A stretch of DNA of 32,166 bases from a virus: the IMG/VR virus record IMGVR_UViG_3300025305_000076, positions 1 to 32,166 of that record; one strand, written 5' to 3'. Below, piece after piece: positions 24,777 to 32,166 of this stretch. Position numbers and translations under genes: made by a program. Under the pieces are notes generated by a model. The model had not been told where the DNA came from, did not search any database, and saw nothing but the letters and a program-made list of their open reading frames with translations. Numbering within the stretch: position 1 is the first letter of the stretch; each line of letters starts with the position of its first letter.

Positions 24777-25354
24777 TAAAATGGAACATCAATCATTTCT
24801 CTTTTGCCTTCTGCCCAGCTAAAGACAGACAGTACTTTAGGTGATGCTTTTTCCTCGCCATCATCATTAGTCCACTTGTCGTGTATCACCTTTGCTATTA
24901 CAGGCTTTCCATATATATCATCTTCTCTTATCTCTGGAAGTCTGTACTTGCCATCCTTATCTTCTGAAACCTTAACACCTGCTGATTCCACAAATTCCAT
25001 ATACCGTTTGTTTGAGCCTTGACTGTCAGAGAGTTGAGGGTACTTTGCCTTGTCTGGATTCTTAAACCTAAAGAATCCTTTTGCCTTTAGCTCTCTTCCA
25101 ACAAAAGCCTTGCCAGATACGTCTTCTCCATTTGTGCCATAGTCATTGGTTGCATTTTCTTTTGCTACTTTGAAGGACGGAACGTAGATGTCAGCAAGGA
25201 ACTTACCTCTTACTATTACATCTTTCCTTACATCCAGACCACAGATGTGTGCATAGTAATCTCCAATGGGTACTATACCATCGAAATCCTGCGAAGGATC
25301 ATAATATGCACCACTCGACTCTGTGCTGTTTAGTATTTCATTTATATCAGCCAT
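24776..25354 (-). CDS. Putative ssDNA-binding protein (DUF669-like)
   Basis: A 192-aa protein. Residues 24-40 (FDGIVPIGDYYAHICGL) match the x-P-x-G-x-Y-x-A/V-x-I opening of DUF669-type phage proteins, followed by an FKV strand, a GRELKAKGFFRF segment, and a late strand with GKPVIAKVIHDKW. The C-terminus is mixed rather than the acidic tail of classical SSB. It lies next to a Rad52-like annealing gene, the usual setting for such proteins. Family assignment is tentative. Confidence 0.5.
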   Translation of the reverse strand: MADINEILNSTESSGAYYDPSQDFDGIVPIGDYYAHICGLDVRKDVIVRGKFLADIYVPSFKVAKENATNDYGTNGEDVSGKAFVGRELKAKGFFRFKNPDKAKYPQLSDSQGSNKRYMEFVESAGVKVSEDKDGKYRLPEIREDDIYGKPVIAKVIHDKWTNDDGEEKASPKVLSVFSWAEGKREMIDVPF

Positions 25355-25976
25355 TTTCTCTTCTTTCTGTTATTAACTGTTCTATTCTTGTTACTGTTCT
25401 CTTTAAGTTTTCATCGTTTATTTCACCTGATTTCATTCCATCTCTTATTTTATCTTTTATGTCTTTATCAAGTTCTTCCATCATTGATTCTACCATCTCT
25501 ATCTCACCATTCTTAAGGAATGGGTCTGTTATTTGCTTCCTGTAAACATCATCTGCTATATTGGTGAGCCTATTGATTGCTCTCTTTAAAGCATTTGTGT
25601 TTGCAGAGGCAACATTCTTATCAATGTCTACTACGTTTTCTGGAGCGTGAGCCTTTCCACTTTTGAACTGTATTCTTGCAGCTCCAGGACTAAAGAATTC
25701 TCTTACTACGCCATTGTCCTCTATTCTTAGACTACCACTTACTATAACCCATTCTGAACCAAGGAATCGTACTGGATCTTCTCCAGCAGAAGACCAAGAC
25801 CAGATAGGATACTCTTCACTGAGCCTAGATCTTAAATATCCTTCATCAACATATTCATATCCATCTCCCTTTATCTTTATGAATGGCTTAGGTGTAGCCT
25901 CATCAGATATTCTCTTATGTGTTTTGCGAATATCATCTTTTGTGCTTTCACTTGTCTTTACTATTTCGTTTGCCAA
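25347..25976 (-). CDS. Rad52-like single-strand annealing protein
   Basis: A 209-aa protein. The pattern EYVDEGYLRSRLSEEYPIWS, then EWVIVSGSLRIED, REFFSPGAARIQF, and SANTNALKRAINRLTNIADD followed by VYRK matches Rad52/Sak-type phage recombinases (x-Y-V-x-x-x-x-L-x...P-x-W-S, GSL, GaA, K/N-A-x-T-x-A-x-K-R-A...vYrk). They anneal complementary single strands during replication-linked recombination. It starts at TTG with AAGGAG seven bases upstream and overlaps the small coiled-coil gene by 29 bases. Confidence 0.7.
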   Translation of the reverse strand: MANEIVKTSESTKDDIRKTHKRISDEATPKPFIKIKGDGYEYVDEGYLRSRLSEEYPIWSWSSAGEDPVRFLGSEWVIVSGSLRIEDNGVVREFFSPGAARIQFKSGKAHAPENVVDIDKNVASANTNALKRAINRLTNIADDVYRKQITDPFLKNGEIEMVESMMEELDKDIKDKIRDGMKSGEINDENLKRTVTRIEQLITERRENG

Positions 25977-26106
25977 CTTTCTTCTCCTTTACTTTCTTCT
26001 TTGGTTTTTCTGGTTCTTTGGATAACATCTCAAGAATATCCTCGATATCACTGAGTCTTGCCTCGAGTTTATGTATACTGTTTTCCATTTCTATTGCTCT
26101 TCCCAT
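25948..26106 (-). CDS. 52-aa coiled-coil protein with basic tail
   Basis: ATG 26106 is preceded by AAGGAG with eight bases between. The product has a short coiled coil (IHKLEARLSDIEDILEMLSK) and then a Lys/Pro-rich tail (EPEKPKKKVKEKKVGKRNS). It overlaps the annealing-protein gene by 29 bases. It may be an oligomerising accessory to the recombination proteins. Confidence 0.6.
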   Translation of the reverse strand: MGRAIEMENSIHKLEARLSDIEDILEMLSKEPEKPKKKVKEKKVGKRNSKDK

Positions 26107-26152
26107 TGTGCATTCTCCTTTTTACCATTATTAACTCATTTAAATTTTTAGG

Positions 26153-26269
26153 GCGAACAACGACCTTCGCAAATGAATTATTGTTCATTAAGCTGATATA
26201 ACCTCGTCAGGAAATGTTTCTATGCAAGAACGCGCTACTAGTCGCATAGAAGACATAATTACGGTCTTC
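26153..26269 (-). other. Array of four stem-loops in a non-coding gap
   Basis: In the 172-base gap between genes, four perfect short inverted repeats lie in a row: 26249-26269 (GAAGAC/GTCTTC, loop of nine), 26219-26250 (TCTATGC/GCATAGA, loop of 18), 26172-26189 (AATGAA/TTCATT, loop of six) and 26153-26170 (GCGAA/TTCGC, loop of eight). The array ends about 47 bases before the start of the 52-aa gene. It may be a structured mRNA leader, small RNA, or replication or processing site. No promoter was confidently seen. Confidence 0.45.
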
Positions 26270-26278
26270 AGCACCCTT

Positions 26279-26506
26279 TTATAATTTGTCAAACAACCAC
26301 TTGAGTAAGAAATCATTTATCTTTTTTTCTGCTTTAATCCTTAATTTTCGTTTTGGCTCTTCTGTCCATTTTATCTTTTTGGCTTTATATTCCTCGGATA
26401 TACTATCATAGCGTACTGGTGCACAAAAATGATAATCTTCGTTAAGAACACCATAATAATAAGTAGTCTGATTATAATTCTCATCCATTTCAATATGTAC
26501 TGACAT
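26279..26506 (-). CDS. Small hypothetical protein
   Basis: A 75-aa protein with a strong SD (AAAGGAG). The N-terminal half has aromatic strands (NQTTYYYGVLNEDYHF); the C-terminal half is a basic helix (KRKLRIKAEKKINDFLLKWLF). It follows the nuclease gene by three bases and precedes the hairpin-rich gap. No family recognised. Confidence 0.55.
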   Translation of the reverse strand: MSVHIEMDENYNQTTYYYGVLNEDYHFCAPVRYDSISEEYKAKKIKWTEEPKRKLRIKAEKKINDFLLKWLFDKL

Positions 26507-26509
26507 TCT

Positions 26510-27388
26510 TTACTCCTTTACGTAGGGGCAGGTGTGACGCACATCACAGAATCTTTCACACTTCACACCACCCCAGGTTTCCTCTTCATTACATTTCTCA
26601 GGAAGTTCTTTAGTTTCCAAAGCTTTAAGCAATAAGTCTCTTTTCTCAAGAAACTTTTCTTTAAGTCTTTCGTTGTCTATCATCGGAACTTTTATTAAGT
26701 ATATATTCCTATCAATGCCACGCTCTCTTGCCATCTGTATACCACCATCCCTTACCGTAGCTTGTATATACATTTTATCAACTTCATATCCCTCACATTC
26801 TAACATATATCTATACCAATTCAACTGCCACTTCCAATCTCCAAAGTCAGCTTTTTCCTCATTTTTATAAAATTCTTTTACCTTCCTGGGAGATCCTTTC
26901 CTTCCCCACTTACCATTTCTTAAGTATACTGCTCCAGACGGGTCATCTATTAAACAAAAGCTCATACCAAGTGCCTGTGCTACCTTATAGGAGCCACAGT
27001 TTTTATAATCAACAAGTACTTTACTCTTTGGATCGTACATATCAAGTATCCCTGTTATACCGTGCCTTTCCATCGCCTTCTCTGATAATATATCATCATC
27101 GGAATCTTCAAGCTTTTCGTGGTGCATAGTACCTGTTAGTGCAAACGCTCTTTCTTGAGGGTTTATAAAATAATTTTCAGTCCTTTTTAAGTAAGCCTCG
27201 CAAGTCCCTGTGAGAAGTTCTGTTGTGCTTGGCTTTCTATCATTAGGTCTTTGCTTTGCCATATACTTTAATGTTGATATAGTGCATCCCAATTTCTCCA
27301 TATCAACCAACCCATTGAAACAGGCTTCAAAAGATACCTCCATCAATGTATAAGGCCCAGCTTGATACTTAAATCCTATTGCTGGCAT
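26510..27388 (-). CDS. RecB/Cas4-like PD-(D/E)xK exonuclease
   Basis: A 292-aa protein with GTMHHEKLE (H89/H90), GITGILDMYDP (D116), VLVDYKN (D127 and K129) and WQLNWYRYML (Q188), the H...D...DYK...QxxxY set of RecB-family nucleases. Late cysteines C277, C281 and C287, with C23 or C266, could bind an iron-sulfur cluster as in Cas4/AddB. It would resect DNA ends to make single strands for the Rad52-like protein encoded downstream. SD AAGGAG. It overlaps the next upstream gene by 13 bases. Confidence 0.75.
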   Translation of the reverse strand: MPAIGFKYQAGPYTLMEVSFEACFNGLVDMEKLGCTISTLKYMAKQRPNDRKPSTTELLTGTCEAYLKRTENYFINPQERAFALTGTMHHEKLEDSDDDILSEKAMERHGITGILDMYDPKSKVLVDYKNCGSYKVAQALGMSFCLIDDPSGAVYLRNGKWGRKGSPRKVKEFYKNEEKADFGDWKWQLNWYRYMLECEGYEVDKMYIQATVRDGGIQMARERGIDRNIYLIKVPMIDNERLKEKFLEKRDLLLKALETKELPEKCNEEETWGGVKCERFCDVRHTCPYVKE

Positions 27389-27588
27389 TTTATTTTACTC
27401 CTTTTCACTTTAATTACACTTCTTAAACCATATTTTCTTCTTGCCTTTTTTAAACTGTTAACTTTAACTATCTCATAATTCTCGTCTCTGTCATCCTCAA
27501 GGTAAATATGAGTATAACGTATAAGTTGTTCCTCTTCTAAAGGCATTTTTTCTCTGTTTATAAAATCAATGAATTGAGATGCTCTCAT
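27376..27588 (-). CDS. Small hypothetical protein
   Basis: A 70-aa protein; acidic N-terminal half (EKMPLEEEQLIRYTHIYLED) and a very basic C-terminal end (KKARRKYGLRSVIKVKRSKI). No motif recognised. It lies four bases after the SET-domain gene and overlaps the nuclease gene. Confidence 0.5.
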   Translation of the reverse strand: MRASQFIDFINREKMPLEEEQLIRYTHIYLEDDRDENYEIVKVNSLKKARRKYGLRSVIKVKRSKIKCQQ

Positions 27589-27592
27589 TTAT

Positions 27593-27883
27593 TTACTCTA
27601 CCTTATACATTTCATATTTAAGTGTTAGCTCTTGTCCTGCTTTAATATCTTCTGTCGTTTCGAGCCAGTTTCTGTTTGATGCCCTTAGTAGTGTGCAGTT
27701 TGGTGATTTGGAGTGATTTATAAATCCTCCAAGTGGCGATCTGGTTACTTCTTCCCATAGAAAATAGTGGGTGATACCTATTCTTGTTTTATTCTCTATA
27801 TCTTCAGTAGCAAACAATCCAAGTCCTTCTATGCCAGACTGTTTGATAGTAAGATAATCTGGGAGTGGTTTATACTTTTTCAT
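27593..27883 (-). CDS. Minimal SET-domain protein (lysine methyltransferase-like)
   Basis: A 96-aa protein with the main SET motifs in order: SGIEGLGLFATEDI (16-29, the GxGLFA segment), GGFINHSKSPNC (52-63, the NHSxxPN cofactor-site motif) and TTEDIKAGQELTLKYEMY (76-93, ending in the G-x-E-L-T-x-x-Y signature with Y90). It is shorter than viral vSET (about 119 aa) and lacks a Cys-rich post-SET. SET enzymes methylate lysines with S-adenosylmethionine. The target here (host, phage or none) is unknown. Confidence 0.75.
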   Translation of the reverse strand: MKKYKPLPDYLTIKQSGIEGLGLFATEDIENKTRIGITHYFLWEEVTRSPLGGFINHSKSPNCTLLRASNRNWLETTEDIKAGQELTLKYEMYKVE

Positions 27884-28133
27884 ACAAAGAACTTAGCTGT
27901 TTTTCTAGCTTGGTTTTTGAAAGATCTACTCCGTATCCGAATGTTAATTCAGCGTGTCTAGTAGCATTTCGTATTAAAGAGAAAAGCTTTTTAACTTGCT
28001 TTTTATTGTATTTGTAATTTTTCCTCTCAGAACAATTAGATAATGAGATTATTGATTCCACTACTTTTATTGTTCTATATGTAGCAACTCTATTAAATCT
28101 TTCTTTGATAATTTCTTTGTTACACTTCTCCAT
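27870..28133 (-). CDS. Small hypothetical protein
   Basis: An 87-aa basic helical protein (CNKEIIKERFNRVATYRTIK; NKKQVKKLFSLIRNATRHAE). It has a weak SD and overlaps the SET gene by 14 bases and the MazG-like gene by 14 bases. No motif recognised. Confidence 0.5.
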   Translation of the reverse strand: MEKCNKEIIKERFNRVATYRTIKVVESIISLSNCSERKNYKYNKKQVKKLFSLIRNATRHAELTFGYGVDLSKTKLEKQLSSLYEKV

Positions 28134-28326
28134 TACTTTTCCTTTCCTTTAGCTGAATCAACCTACAAGCAAGGTATACACAGGTATCGAGAATTTCCTC
28201 AAGGGATTCCACAATAAAATCCCTTTTGTCTGTAACAAGTATTTCTTCTCCATACTTGTCTGCACCTGCATCAAGCCTGCTCTTTATGAGGTTCAATACT
28301 TCTTCGTTTATTCTTCTTGACTTCAA
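28120..28326 (-). CDS. MazG-like small protein (possible NTP pyrophosphohydrolase)
   Basis: A 68-aa all-helical protein with DAGADKYGEE and then FIVESLEEILDTCVYLACRL. The K-Y-G segment followed by an E-E-x-x-D helix resembles phage dNTP pyrophosphohydrolase (MazG-like) proteins, in which the acidic helix binds magnesium. It is shorter than usual and may be a half-site dimer. The call is tentative. Confidence 0.5.
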   Translation of the reverse strand: MKSRRINEEVLNLIKSRLDAGADKYGEEILVTDKRDFIVESLEEILDTCVYLACRLIQLKERKSNGEV

Positions 28327-28348
28327 ACTATTCCTTTCATTTCTCTTT

Positions 28349-28588
28349 TTATCCAGTAATTTTATTTATGTATTCTTTTTTAGGATTTGGCTCTTCCTTC
28401 TTATCACTAGCCATTTTTTCTTCTTCTTCCTTCCTTTCTTTTACCATTTGAGATATTTTAAGAAAATCATCTGCGAGTTTCTCATATGTCTCTATTTTTT
28501 TAATCTTACTAGTTAAAAAGTCGAGTGATTCGAAAACCATCTCGACTTCTTCTTCAGTCATTTTTACAGTGACCACTATCTTACACAT
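28349..28588 (-). CDS. Small acidic/basic helical protein
   Basis: A 79-aa protein with helical segments (MTEEEVEMVFESLDFLTSKI; FLKISQMVKERKEEEEKM) and a Lys/Glu-rich disordered end. SD AAAGGAG. First gene downstream of a probable promoter at 28640-28669. No family recognised. Confidence 0.5.
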   Translation of the reverse strand: MCKIVVTVKMTEEEVEMVFESLDFLTSKIKKIETYEKLADDFLKISQMVKERKEEEEKMASDKKEEPNPKKEYINKITG

Positions 28589-28639
28589 ATCTCCTTTCTC
28601 CTTCCGTACTATGCGTTTTTAGCCCTAAAACACTATGTG

Positions 28640-28669
28640 AATATACCCACAATTCAATGTACATAACAA
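28640..28669 (-). promoter_or_regulatory. Probable sigma-70-type promoter
   Basis: On the minus strand TTGTTA and TATATT are separated by 18 bases in a 96-base non-coding gap. They would drive the 79-aa gene and those after it. Prediction by eye only. Confidence 0.35.
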
Positions 28670-28684
28670 GTACTTTCTTTCTCT

Positions 28685-29947
28685 TTACGGGTATGTTAAT
28701 TGCATCGCATTAGATGAGAATTCAACTATACTCTCATCTGGTTCAGTGAATTTGTCGATCCTTTTGAGGACATAATCAACCACATCATCTGAAAGGTGGA
28801 GGGTTTCCACAAACTCCGTGAATGTTATCTCCCTATCAGCCTCGGTGTATAGCTTCACCAGTTTTTTGCGGAAATCTGTGTAGAATTCACCATCACTTTC
28901 TAGACTCCTGCCTACCTGTATCCCTGTCTTAACTATCGCCTGACAGAGATAGAGCCAGTTCTTCATCTTTCTCGGATTGTTGGTACCAGAATGGTAGCGA
29001 AACTCTATCGAGCCGAGATAGATTCTTGCGTGCATATTCATTCCGTGATAACGAGAACTATTGTATTTATCGAGTGATGGTGAATTTGAGCACGAATCGT
29101 ACCAAGTATCTATAAAGCTTTCATTACTGTCGATACTCAGTATTGATTCTACACTCATAGGCAACGGTCTGCACCAAGTTGAATTTAGTCTCGAGGTTGG
29201 AATCATTTTGTAGAGATATTTTTCTACCTTTTTCCCAACCAGGAGTACTCCCTTTAGTTCTTCCCATTGTAGATCTCTTGCATCAATGTGTACGTGTAGT
29301 CCACAAGAAGTATTTGGATAGCAAGAGTTCATCCTAAGGTGCAACGCTAATGAATCTATGCTTTCGTAAAGCATATCTCCATTTTGTGGTGCTTTTAATA
29401 AGAATTCTGCACCATCCTCTGGGAGGCTTCCGTCTGTGGTCATCATCCAATCTGGAGGACATCCATCTCTCACATCACCCCAATCTGAGCCCAATATCGT
29501 TTCAACTTCTAAAGAAGCAAGTCTCTTGAATGGATTTTTATCGTATGTTTCGCTTTCCTTTATTACGAAGCTTGCTCCAGATGAATAGGATTCAAGTGAT
29601 ATATTTCTATCTCTTTCTTCCCAGCAACTGTTACAGTAGTAGTAATCCTCGTCATAGCTTGCCTCCTCTCTTTCTACCTCCGCATCACAAACATCGCAGT
29701 TAGTATATCTCTCGTAATAGCAATCCTCACAGTACACATAATCATTGCTATGTTCTGAGCGATATATCCTATTTCGAGGTAGTTCGTGATCGCAATCGCA
29801 ACACATAGTAAAGAGATCTTCATAACATTGATGACAGAACGGTTCACCTTCTTCATACCGATTTGACCCGAAGATTTCAGATTCAGAGTAATGTATATCA
29901 TTTCTATCGGTATTTTTATCACAATGTCTACATCTTATTTTTACCAT
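28685..29947 (-). CDS. Amidoligase with three N-terminal zinc ribbons
   Basis: A 420-aa protein. Residues 1-110 hold three Cys-rich knuckle pairs (CRHC...CHQC, CDCDHE...CEDC, CDVC...CNSC). The rest is a glutamine-synthetase-like amidoligase (Amidoligase_2 type): SLEVET (145-150), DGSLPEDGAEF (172-182), TSCGLHVHIDA (213-223, metal-binding), YHGMNMHA (300-307), SIEFRYHSGTNNP (313-325). Such enzymes join carboxyl to amino groups with ATP. SD AGGAGGAG is strong. The amidotransferase encoded upstream could supply ammonia. The zinc ribbons are probably for substrate or partner binding. Substrate unknown. Confidence 0.8.
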   Translation of the reverse strand: MVKIRCRHCDKNTDRNDIHYSESEIFGSNRYEEGEPFCHQCYEDLFTMCCDCDHELPRNRIYRSEHSNDYVYCEDCYYERYTNCDVCDAEVEREEASYDEDYYYCNSCWEERDRNISLESYSSGASFVIKESETYDKNPFKRLASLEVETILGSDWGDVRDGCPPDWMMTTDGSLPEDGAEFLLKAPQNGDMLYESIDSLALHLRMNSCYPNTSCGLHVHIDARDLQWEELKGVLLVGKKVEKYLYKMIPTSRLNSTWCRPLPMSVESILSIDSNESFIDTWYDSCSNSPSLDKYNSSRYHGMNMHARIYLGSIEFRYHSGTNNPRKMKNWLYLCQAIVKTGIQVGRSLESDGEFYTDFRKKLVKLYTEADREITFTEFVETLHLSDDVVDYVLKRIDKFTEPDESIVEFSSNAMQLTYP

Positions 29948-29956
29948 AATCTCCTC

Positions 29957-30250
29957 CTATGCTATTGCATTGTTTGCTGTTATCAGAGCGAATACCCAAA
30001 TACTCACTTCCCTAAGCCAACCTATCTTTTTAAGGGTATCGTATATTTCATCAATCCCACCATCAACCTCTTTACCTTCAAGGACTTTTATCTGATGTTT
30101 GAGATGTTTCAGATAATCCTCGAAACTGTCAGTATTGACAAAAGGATTCTTCTTTGCCCTCTGGTATAATCTCTCCAATACGTACTTCTTTGACTTGATT
30201 TTTATTGGTGTTGATATACCAACGAGCATTGCTTTTCTTTTCTTTTTCAT
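29957..30250 (-). CDS. Small protein between amidotransferase and amidoligase genes
   Basis: A 97-aa protein with a basic N-terminus (KKKRKAMLVGISTPIKIKSK) and helical middle (FEDYLKHLKHQIKVLEGKE), ending in a short hydrophobic segment (VSIWVFALITANNAIA), perhaps a membrane anchor. SD GGAG; start overlaps the amidotransferase stop (ATGA). It may be a partner of the two enzymes. No family recognised. Confidence 0.5.
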   Translation of the reverse strand: MKKKRKAMLVGISTPIKIKSKKYVLERLYQRAKKNPFVNTDSFEDYLKHLKHQIKVLEGKEVDGGIDEIYDTLKKIGWLREVSIWVFALITANNAIA

Positions 30251-31467
30251 ACATTATCTCCTACATTGAATCGTTCTATTTTCTCAGGAAGGAGTAATAC
30301 TTCCTGCTCATCATCGTCTTTTTCATCATATGGATCTGGATCGCAACCATCACAAATGAGTGATTCTCCGAAGTCAGTCATTTCATTTTTATCCACCCAA
30401 TCTGAGCACCAATCACATAACCTGAGATCTGGATTGTTTTTCTTATTTTGTTCAATCTCCTCAAGTTTGCACTCTTCCCAGCAGTCTCCACAAAGTGTCC
30501 AATGAAGATCGTCTACATACTTGGTATCTTTTTTACTCACCCAGCATTTGCAGTAATCACATTGGACGTGAGAATTATGGTTATGGGTAGTTATCTGTTC
30601 TGCCCTGACATCCTCCCTGCAGTTCCAACATAGTTTGGTTTTATAGTACGTTGTAGCTCCACACTCGGTACACCTTGAGGATTCACCTTGATAGCCAGAA
30701 TATCCGTAATAAGAGCCAGAATAGTATTTGCTAACCTTTGGTTTGAACTTCTCTTTAGTGTGAATTGGCGAACTGTTAAAGTTTTCCGTTTCACATCCGT
30801 AGATTATTCCTTTTTTGAGTGAACCACATTTAAGAGTCCCCAGACCTGCATTACTCAAAGCCGTATGTAATATTAGCTCTGTGCTTGCCCAGAAGAGAAT
30901 CTTAGCTTTTTTCCAGTATGCAACACATAGAGGCCTCGATGATTCCCTTGCAAGATAGACAATGCTCGGATCGTCTTTAATGAAGGTAATCGCATAGTCG
31001 CCATCTATCTTTTCAAGAGCATTTTTGATTTTGTTCCTGTTTATTGCACCAAAGATGGCTTCGGAGTCAACTTCTATTGTTTTGTTCATCTTTCTAGCGA
31101 GTTCATTATGGTTACTTAATACACCATTATGAGCTCCGACAACTTTGCCTATGGCAAATGGATGAGCATTTCTAATAGATATTGTTCCGTGTGTAGCGAG
31201 CCTTACGTGTCCTAGAACTGCAGTTGTAGAGCGATTCAGTTCGGGAATTATTTTTTCTTCCCAATCTTCGTGCTCAATCATATCAAAGGAGGGCATAACA
31301 GTTTTAAATATTGACCTTGACTCTTTCGAGATGAAGGCTATACCTGTACTGTCTGTTCCTCTTACTGATGATTCATCTGCAAGATACTGGAGTACCAGTC
31401 TTGATTGCTCAATCTGGAAGTTGTTTTGTGAGTCAGCCTTTTTTGCTAACCCGAATACTCCACACAT
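30247..31467 (-). CDS. Class II glutamine amidotransferase with C-terminal zinc ribbons
   Basis: A 406-aa protein. The first 230 residues are an N-terminal-nucleophile glutaminase: C2 (MCGVFG), RGTDSTG (36-42), GHVRLATHG (86-94), GAHNGVLSN (111-119), DSEAIF (134-139), GDYA (156-159). These enzymes release ammonia from glutamine. The synthetase half of asparagine synthetase or GlmS is absent and replaced by three zinc-ribbon pairs (CTECGA...CWNC, CDYC...CGDC, CDWC...CDGC) and an acidic tail. SD AAAGGA. It lies between two amidoligase genes, its probable ammonia users. Confidence 0.85.
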   Translation of the reverse strand: MCGVFGLAKKADSQNNFQIEQSRLVLQYLADESSVRGTDSTGIAFISKESRSIFKTVMPSFDMIEHEDWEEKIIPELNRSTTAVLGHVRLATHGTISIRNAHPFAIGKVVGAHNGVLSNHNELARKMNKTIEVDSEAIFGAINRNKIKNALEKIDGDYAITFIKDDPSIVYLARESSRPLCVAYWKKAKILFWASTELILHTALSNAGLGTLKCGSLKKGIIYGCETENFNSSPIHTKEKFKPKVSKYYSGSYYGYSGYQGESSRCTECGATTYYKTKLCWNCREDVRAEQITTHNHNSHVQCDYCKCWVSKKDTKYVDDLHWTLCGDCWEECKLEEIEQNKKNNPDLRLCDWCSDWVDKNEMTDFGESLICDGCDPDPYDEKDDDEQEVLLLPEKIERFNVGDNV

Positions 31468-31485
31468 AGTTTGTTCCTTTCTTTT

Positions 31486-32166
31486 TTATTGATTAAAGTA
31501 ATCTCTTACTTCGTCTTTATTGTGTTGTTCCTTGTATGCTTCCTTCTCATCTGAGAAGAATCCATATAAGTTTTCTTCTCCAATCATTTGGAGATAATCT
31601 TCAAGACCAATTCCGACGTAGCCTGAATCTTTAAATTCTTTATTTAATTCTTTTTTGGAGCTATGTACAACTGCGAGGCAAAACTTAAGCCAACTCATTA
31701 TAAATCTGGAAGTTGTTCTCGTGGGAAAGTATCTGAACTCAATAGTACCGTGGAGGAATCTGGAATGGAGATTTAAACCACGGTATCTTGAATCATTATA
31801 TTTGTCTGTTGTCATCTCTACATCACTTAATGTCATATACCAAAGCTCTGCAAAGTCTTTCATATCATTTATTCTGAGAATACTCTCTGTCCAATGATTC
31901 ATATGTCTTGGCAGGGGAGCTGAATATTTCCTTTTAAATCTTATGATTGGAAGAGATAAATACATATATTCTTCCATTTTTAACATTATGAGCAATATTC
32001 TCCTTAGTTCTTTATGTCTTAAAAGTCTTGCATCTATATGAAAATGAATACCACAGGAGGAATCTCCCCACATATACTTATTATCAATATAATTTAATAT
32101 TTTATTAAGAGATTTAAACATATTATCTCCATTTAGCGGACCGTGAGATCTTAATTCTATCCCAAG
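31486..32166 (-). CDS. Second amidoligase (partial, start outside window)
   Basis: The frame is open to the window edge, giving 226 residues, and does not need the internal ATG at 32121. The new N-terminal residues (LGIELRSHGPLNGDN) align with DGAEFLLKAPQNGD of the first amidoligase. Then SSCGIHFHIDARLL, YRGLNLHSRF and GTIEFRYFPTRTTSR match its CGLHVHIDARDL, YHGMNMHARI and SIEFRYHSGTNNP. It is thus a diverged paralog. Whether it has zinc ribbons cannot be seen. Confidence 0.8.
   Translation of the reverse strand, partial: LGIELRSHGPLNGDNMFKSLNKILNYIDNKYMWGDSSCGIHFHIDARLLRHKELRRILLIMLKMEEYMYLSLPIIRFKRKYSAPLPRHMNHWTESILRINDMKDFAELWYMTLSDVEMTTDKYNDSRYRGLNLHSRFLHGTIEFRYFPTRTTSRFIMSWLKFCLAVVHSSKKELNKEFKDSGYVGIGLEDYLQMIGEENLYGFFSDEKEAYKEQHNKDEVRDYFNQ

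Noticed and set aside
1-32166. CRISPR array, insertion sequence or transposase
   Set aside because: No regularly spaced direct repeats, terminal inverted repeats or transposase-like product was seen on either strand.

Overview
The window reads as part of the genome of a tailed bacteriophage, probably short-tailed (podovirus-like). It is AT-rich and gene-dense, with overlapping or abutting genes and no ribosomal, metabolic or housekeeping genes. The virion order is connector-like proteins, a large nozzle-like protein, a fiber and then very large internal or ejection-type proteins. No portal, major capsid, terminase, polymerase or integrase is visible, so the window covers only part of the genome. 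Many genes have clear Shine-Dalgarno sequences (AGGAGG or AAGGAG), so the host uses SD-dependent initiation. The host cannot be named: the ECF-type sigma factor and a GCTD...DDGSC motif recall Bacteroidota, but strong SD use argues against a typical member of that phylum.

Plus strand, 1-20688: virion and lysis genes. Small proteins (a coiled-coil tail, a one-TM protein, a zinc ribbon, a 32-aa basic peptide and a Gly/Arg-rich low-complexity protein) come first. They are followed by a beta-rich virion protein and three connector-like proteins. A lysis block (XhlA-like protein, holin-like membrane protein, M15-type endopeptidase) lies inside the structural operon and is interrupted by a paralog of the 938 gene. 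Next are a 995-aa nozzle-like protein with an apparent carbohydrate-binding-like insertion, and a fiber protein. A run of accessory virion candidates follows: two Cys-rich proteins with C-x-PGY-x-C modules, a Gly/Pro-rich protein, a protein with a WW domain, a 1580-aa protein with a PPxY-containing polyproline segment, and three proteins downstream, one with HELTH. Most of these genes are joined by TAATG stop/start overlaps.

Minus strand, 32166-20691: early or replication genes, read right to left. A partial amidoligase, a class II glutamine amidotransferase with zinc ribbons, a small protein and a second amidoligase with zinc ribbons form a probable peptide or protein modification cluster. 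A probable promoter and small genes follow (including a MazG-like protein and a SET-domain protein), then a RecB/Cas4-like nuclease. Beyond a hairpin-rich gap are a Rad52-like annealing protein, a candidate ssDNA-binding protein and an HTH protein. A second hairpin-rich gap precedes an ECF-type sigma factor, a Holliday-junction-resolvase-like nuclease, zinc-finger proteins, an N6-adenine methyltransferase and a DnaB-like helicase. The helicase gene converges on the virion operon with two bases between the stop codons.

The most notable elements are the zinc-ribbon amidoligase/amidotransferase cluster, the WW domain with possible PPxY partners, the SET-domain gene, and the sigma factor preceded by a structured leader. 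All function calls rest on motifs read by eye; no database search was run.
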